Positions 4,652-6,261 of a stretch of 6,261 nt of DNA are shown here, piece after piece. This stretch comes from an uncultured Clostridia bacterium (GTDB lineage: Bacteria > Bacillota > Clostridia > Oscillospirales > Oscillospiraceae): positions 1 through 6,261 of the forward strand of contig CAMWQV010000131.1 in NCBI GenBank assembly GCA_947176425.1. Reading direction: 5' to 3'. The notes beneath the pieces were generated by a model that worked only from the letters and a program-made list of their open reading frames with translations, had not been told where the DNA came from and made no database searches. The stretch's first letter is position 1, and the number at the start of each line of letters is the position of its first letter. Both the position numbers and the translations under genes were made by a program.

Positions 4652-5395
4652 TTATTTTGTCCCCGGCATACTTCCGTCCGGCAGCAGAAAGCGGTTTTCC
4701 GACGGCAGGTCCGCATCCAGTGCAGAAGCAGAGAAACGGTACACCAGCTTTCCTTCACAAAGCCGTTCCGCAGCGGCCAGAAGTCCGGTGCTTACGCTTA
4801 CCCAGTACCGGTCTGCGTAACCGGCTTCATCCTCCGCAGTTTCTACATAAATACAATACAGTTCATCCTTCATCCGGTAATCTGCTGCGGCGATTTGTTC
4901 CGCGGGCAGGTCCCGTACTGTCTCATACGTCAGCATCCGGGCAGCTGAGTCCGCGCCAAACGCTCCGCTGTGCAGAACCGTCCACTCCGTTTCATCATCA
5001 TACCAGACCCACGCCTTTTCGCCAGCTACCAGCATATGCCGGGCGCTGCCGTCCGCCAAACGGGTATCTAACCTGGTTTTGTTTCCGCTGACCGAGATTT
5101 GATAGACCGACTGTCCGCTGCCGCCGCTCCAAAACGTTTCCACTGTCTGGGTGCGGCTGTAGGAGAGCGGACGCGAGAGGGTGTTAATGGCAGGCTTTAC
5201 CGTTTCCGGGGATATCTCAACCACATTGAGATGATTTTCCGGGTGATTGATCTCCGGGAGTTCCGTACCGGCCAGTTCTTCCGGCAATACGATCCCCGCC
5301 GGTTCCCGATAGCTGCTGCGGGCCAGCAGTATGACAACTACCAGCAGCAAAATGCCGAAGCCAATCGCAAAATAGGTCATCCGCTTTTTATCCAA
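4652..5395 (-). CDS. Membrane-anchored extracytoplasmic protein, possibly LolA-like
   Basis: A 247-aa protein of no recognised family. It has a short basic N-terminus (MDKKRM), one hydrophobic segment at about residues 7-25, then an extracytoplasmic region. There is no lipobox cysteine after the hydrophobic stretch, so it is probably an uncleaved membrane anchor rather than a lipoprotein. A Pro/Glu-rich linker (about 30-70) leads to a beta-rich domain with alternating strands (VYQISVSGNKTRLD at 97-110, KAWVWYDDETEW at 127-138, DRYWVSVSTGLLAAAE at 195-210, KLVYRFSA at 216-223). The late 'strand, TGL, strand, gKlvyrF' pattern recalls LolA/YdcC-like folds, but this is a weak resemblance. Two cysteines (C181, C213) could pair outside the cell. 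The start is TTG at 5395, chosen because GGAGG (5405-5409) is 9 nt upstream; the first ATG (5380) would be too far from it. It follows wecB by 21 bp, in one transcript. Confidence 0.8.
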   Translation of the reverse strand: MDKKRMTYFAIGFGILLLVVVILLARSSYREPAGIVLPEELAGTELPEINHPENHLNVVEISPETVKPAINTLSRPLSYSRTQTVETFWSGGSGQSVYQISVSGNKTRLDTRLADGSARHMLVAGEKAWVWYDDETEWTVLHSGAFGADSAARMLTYETVRDLPAEQIAAADYRMKDELYCIYVETAEDEAGYADRYWVSVSTGLLAAAERLCEGKLVYRFSASALDADLPSENRFLLPDGSMPGTK

Positions 5396-5404
5396 CCCGC
5401 AGCA

Positions 5405-5412
5405 CCTCCCTT
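5405..5412 (-). promoter_or_regulatory. Ribosome binding site that fixes a TTG start
   Basis: AAGGGAGG on the minus strand ends 9 nt before the TTG at 5393-5395 and lies in the 21-bp gap after the wecB stop. The next in-frame ATG is 15 nt further on, giving a spacing too long to be used, so initiation at TTG is the better call. Confidence 0.7.
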
Positions 5413-5416
5413 TTGA

Positions 5417-6261
5417 TCAGACGGAAAAATCTTCCGGACGCGGGCCTCTCCCGAAATGCCATAAAATCGCGTCCGCAATGCGCCTGCACGCGGAACCGTC
5501 GCCATAGGGATTCACCGCATGGGCCATTGCGGCATATGCGGCGGGATCAGTCAGCAGGGTGTGGGACATTGAGACAATATCGTCATATGCAACGCCTGCC
5601 AGCTTGACCGTTCCAGCCTCTACAGCTTCCGGACGTTCTGTCTCCCGGCGCAGTACCAGTACTGGTTTGCCCAGCGCAGGCGCTTCTTCCTGGAGTCCGC
5701 CGGAATCGGTCAGGACCAGATAGCAGTGCGCCATTAAATTGTGCATTTCGTCGGCGGCCAGGGGAACCGTCAGATGAACATTGCGGATTCCCTCCAGATG
5801 CCGCCGTGCGCATTCCTGTACAACCGGACTGAGATGGACCGGATACACCAGCTCAACATCCGTATGGGTTCTGGCGATCTCCGCCAGCGCAGACATGATG
5901 TCCTCCATAGGCTGGCCATAGTTCTCGCGGCGGTGGCAGGTCACTAATACAATCTTTTTGCTGTCATAGGGCAGACGGTTCAGCTCGTCCGTGTTGAATA
6001 CATAGTTTTTCCGCACGGTCGTTTTCAGAGCGTCAATGACTGTATTGCCTGTCACGAATACGCCGTCTGTCACGCCCTCACGGAGCAGGTTTTGACGGTT
6101 GTTTTCTGTCGGGCAGAAGTACAGGTCCGCAATAGCCGTCACCAGCTTCCGGTTCATCTCCTCCGGATAGGGAGAATATTTGTCATAGGTCCGCAGTCCC
6201 GCCTCCACATGGCCCACCGGGACCTTGTGATAGAACGCAGAAAGCGCTCCGGCAAAGGTCG
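5417..6261 (-). CDS. wecB: UDP-N-acetylglucosamine 2-epimerase (non-hydrolysing), 5' end beyond the window
   Basis: Cytosolic enzyme interconverting UDP-GlcNAc and UDP-ManNAc, the donor for surface glycopolymers such as teichoic-acid linkage units or capsule. The frame is open to the right edge (reading TFAGALSAFYHKVPVGHVEAGLRT), so the true start lies outside; a GTG at 6217 is not the start. About 281 of the usual 370-380 residues are present. Hallmarks are HVEAGLRT and YSPYPEEMNR (the two catalytic glutamates), CPTENNRQNLLREG, VTGNTVIDAL, VTCHRRENYG (catalytic His), YPVHLSP, DSGGLQEEAPALGKPVLVLRRETERPEA (UDP-binding region) and NPYGDGSACRRIADAI at the C-terminus. The catalytic Asp in the N-terminal part is off the window. 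Small departures from the usual form are LRRETERPE where LRDTTERPE is common, and HLSP for HLNP; neither removes a catalytic residue. In Firmicutes the gene is often called mnaA. The following membrane-anchored gene is 21 bp downstream. Confidence 0.95.
   Translation of the reverse strand, partial: TFAGALSAFYHKVPVGHVEAGLRTYDKYSPYPEEMNRKLVTAIADLYFCPTENNRQNLLREGVTDGVFVTGNTVIDALKTTVRKNYVFNTDELNRLPYDSKKIVLVTCHRRENYGQPMEDIMSALAEIARTHTDVELVYPVHLSPVVQECARRHLEGIRNVHLTVPLAADEMHNLMAHCYLVLTDSGGLQEEAPALGKPVLVLRRETERPEAVEAGTVKLAGVAYDDIVSMSHTLLTDPAAYAAMAHAVNPYGDGSACRRIADAILWHFGRGPRPEDFSV

Noticed and set aside
4615..5091. A 158-aa plus-strand reading frame opposite the membrane-anchored gene
   Set aside because: It starts inside the terminator stem, is rich in Pro, Arg and Ser as expected for an antisense shadow of G+C-rich coding DNA, and has no ribosome binding site or domain.
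1..6261. CRISPR array, tRNA or rRNA genes, insertion sequences, integrase or attachment sites
   Set aside because: No regularly spaced repeats, cloverleaf-like sequence, transposase or recombinase reading frame, or flanking direct repeats were found on either strand.

Overview
The window looks like low-to-moderate G+C Firmicutes DNA, most likely an anaerobic Clostridia-type genome. The evidence is strong AGGAGG-type ribosome binding sites, sigma-A-like promoters (TTGATT / TATAAT with 17-bp spacers), a TTG start behind a perfect Shine-Dalgarno, and the protein types present. No species can be named from the sequence alone. It holds seven protein-coding genes, one of them cut by the right edge. 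No tRNA, rRNA, CRISPR array, insertion sequence or integrase is visible.

Left part (about 35-1980, minus strand). A tight three-gene operon reads leftward from an extended -10 promoter at 1867-1895: a class I SAM-dependent methyltransferase, a NUDIX hydrolase, and a HAD-superfamily hydrolase whose first codons overlap the NUDIX stop. The NUDIX gene appears to have lost about 50 codons by an in-frame internal deletion, keeping the Nudix box and the extreme C-terminal tail.

Centre (about 1915-4643). This is the most interesting part. On the plus strand, two genes 5 bp apart encode an ABC-type AAA ATPase (411 aa) and a Cys4 HNH nuclease (211 aa). This is the organisation of a Septu-type (PtuA-PtuB) anti-phage defence module, and no reverse transcriptase is present. 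Divergent to it is a 183-aa protein that joins an N-terminal XRE-type helix-turn-helix to a C-terminal phosphoacceptor receiver (REC) domain. The two start codons are separated by a 185-bp intergenic region built as a symmetric bidirectional promoter. Both -35 boxes (TTGATT), both 17-bp spacers and both -10 boxes are placed mirror-fashion about position 2631, which is also the exact centre of a perfect 8+1+8 bp palindrome. I infer that the XRE-REC protein binds there and couples its own expression and that of the defence pair to a signal. The block is bounded by a hairpin terminator on each side (1915-1968 and 4614-4643).

Right part (4652-6261, minus strand). Visibly more G+C-rich DNA carries the 3' three-quarters of a UDP-N-acetylglucosamine 2-epimerase gene (wecB/mnaA), which makes UDP-ManNAc for cell-surface glycopolymers. 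It is followed by a TTG-initiated gene for a membrane-anchored extracytoplasmic protein with possible LolA-like character. The convergent terminator at 4614-4643 coincides with the change in base composition, so the defence block may be an acquired segment set against resident envelope genes.
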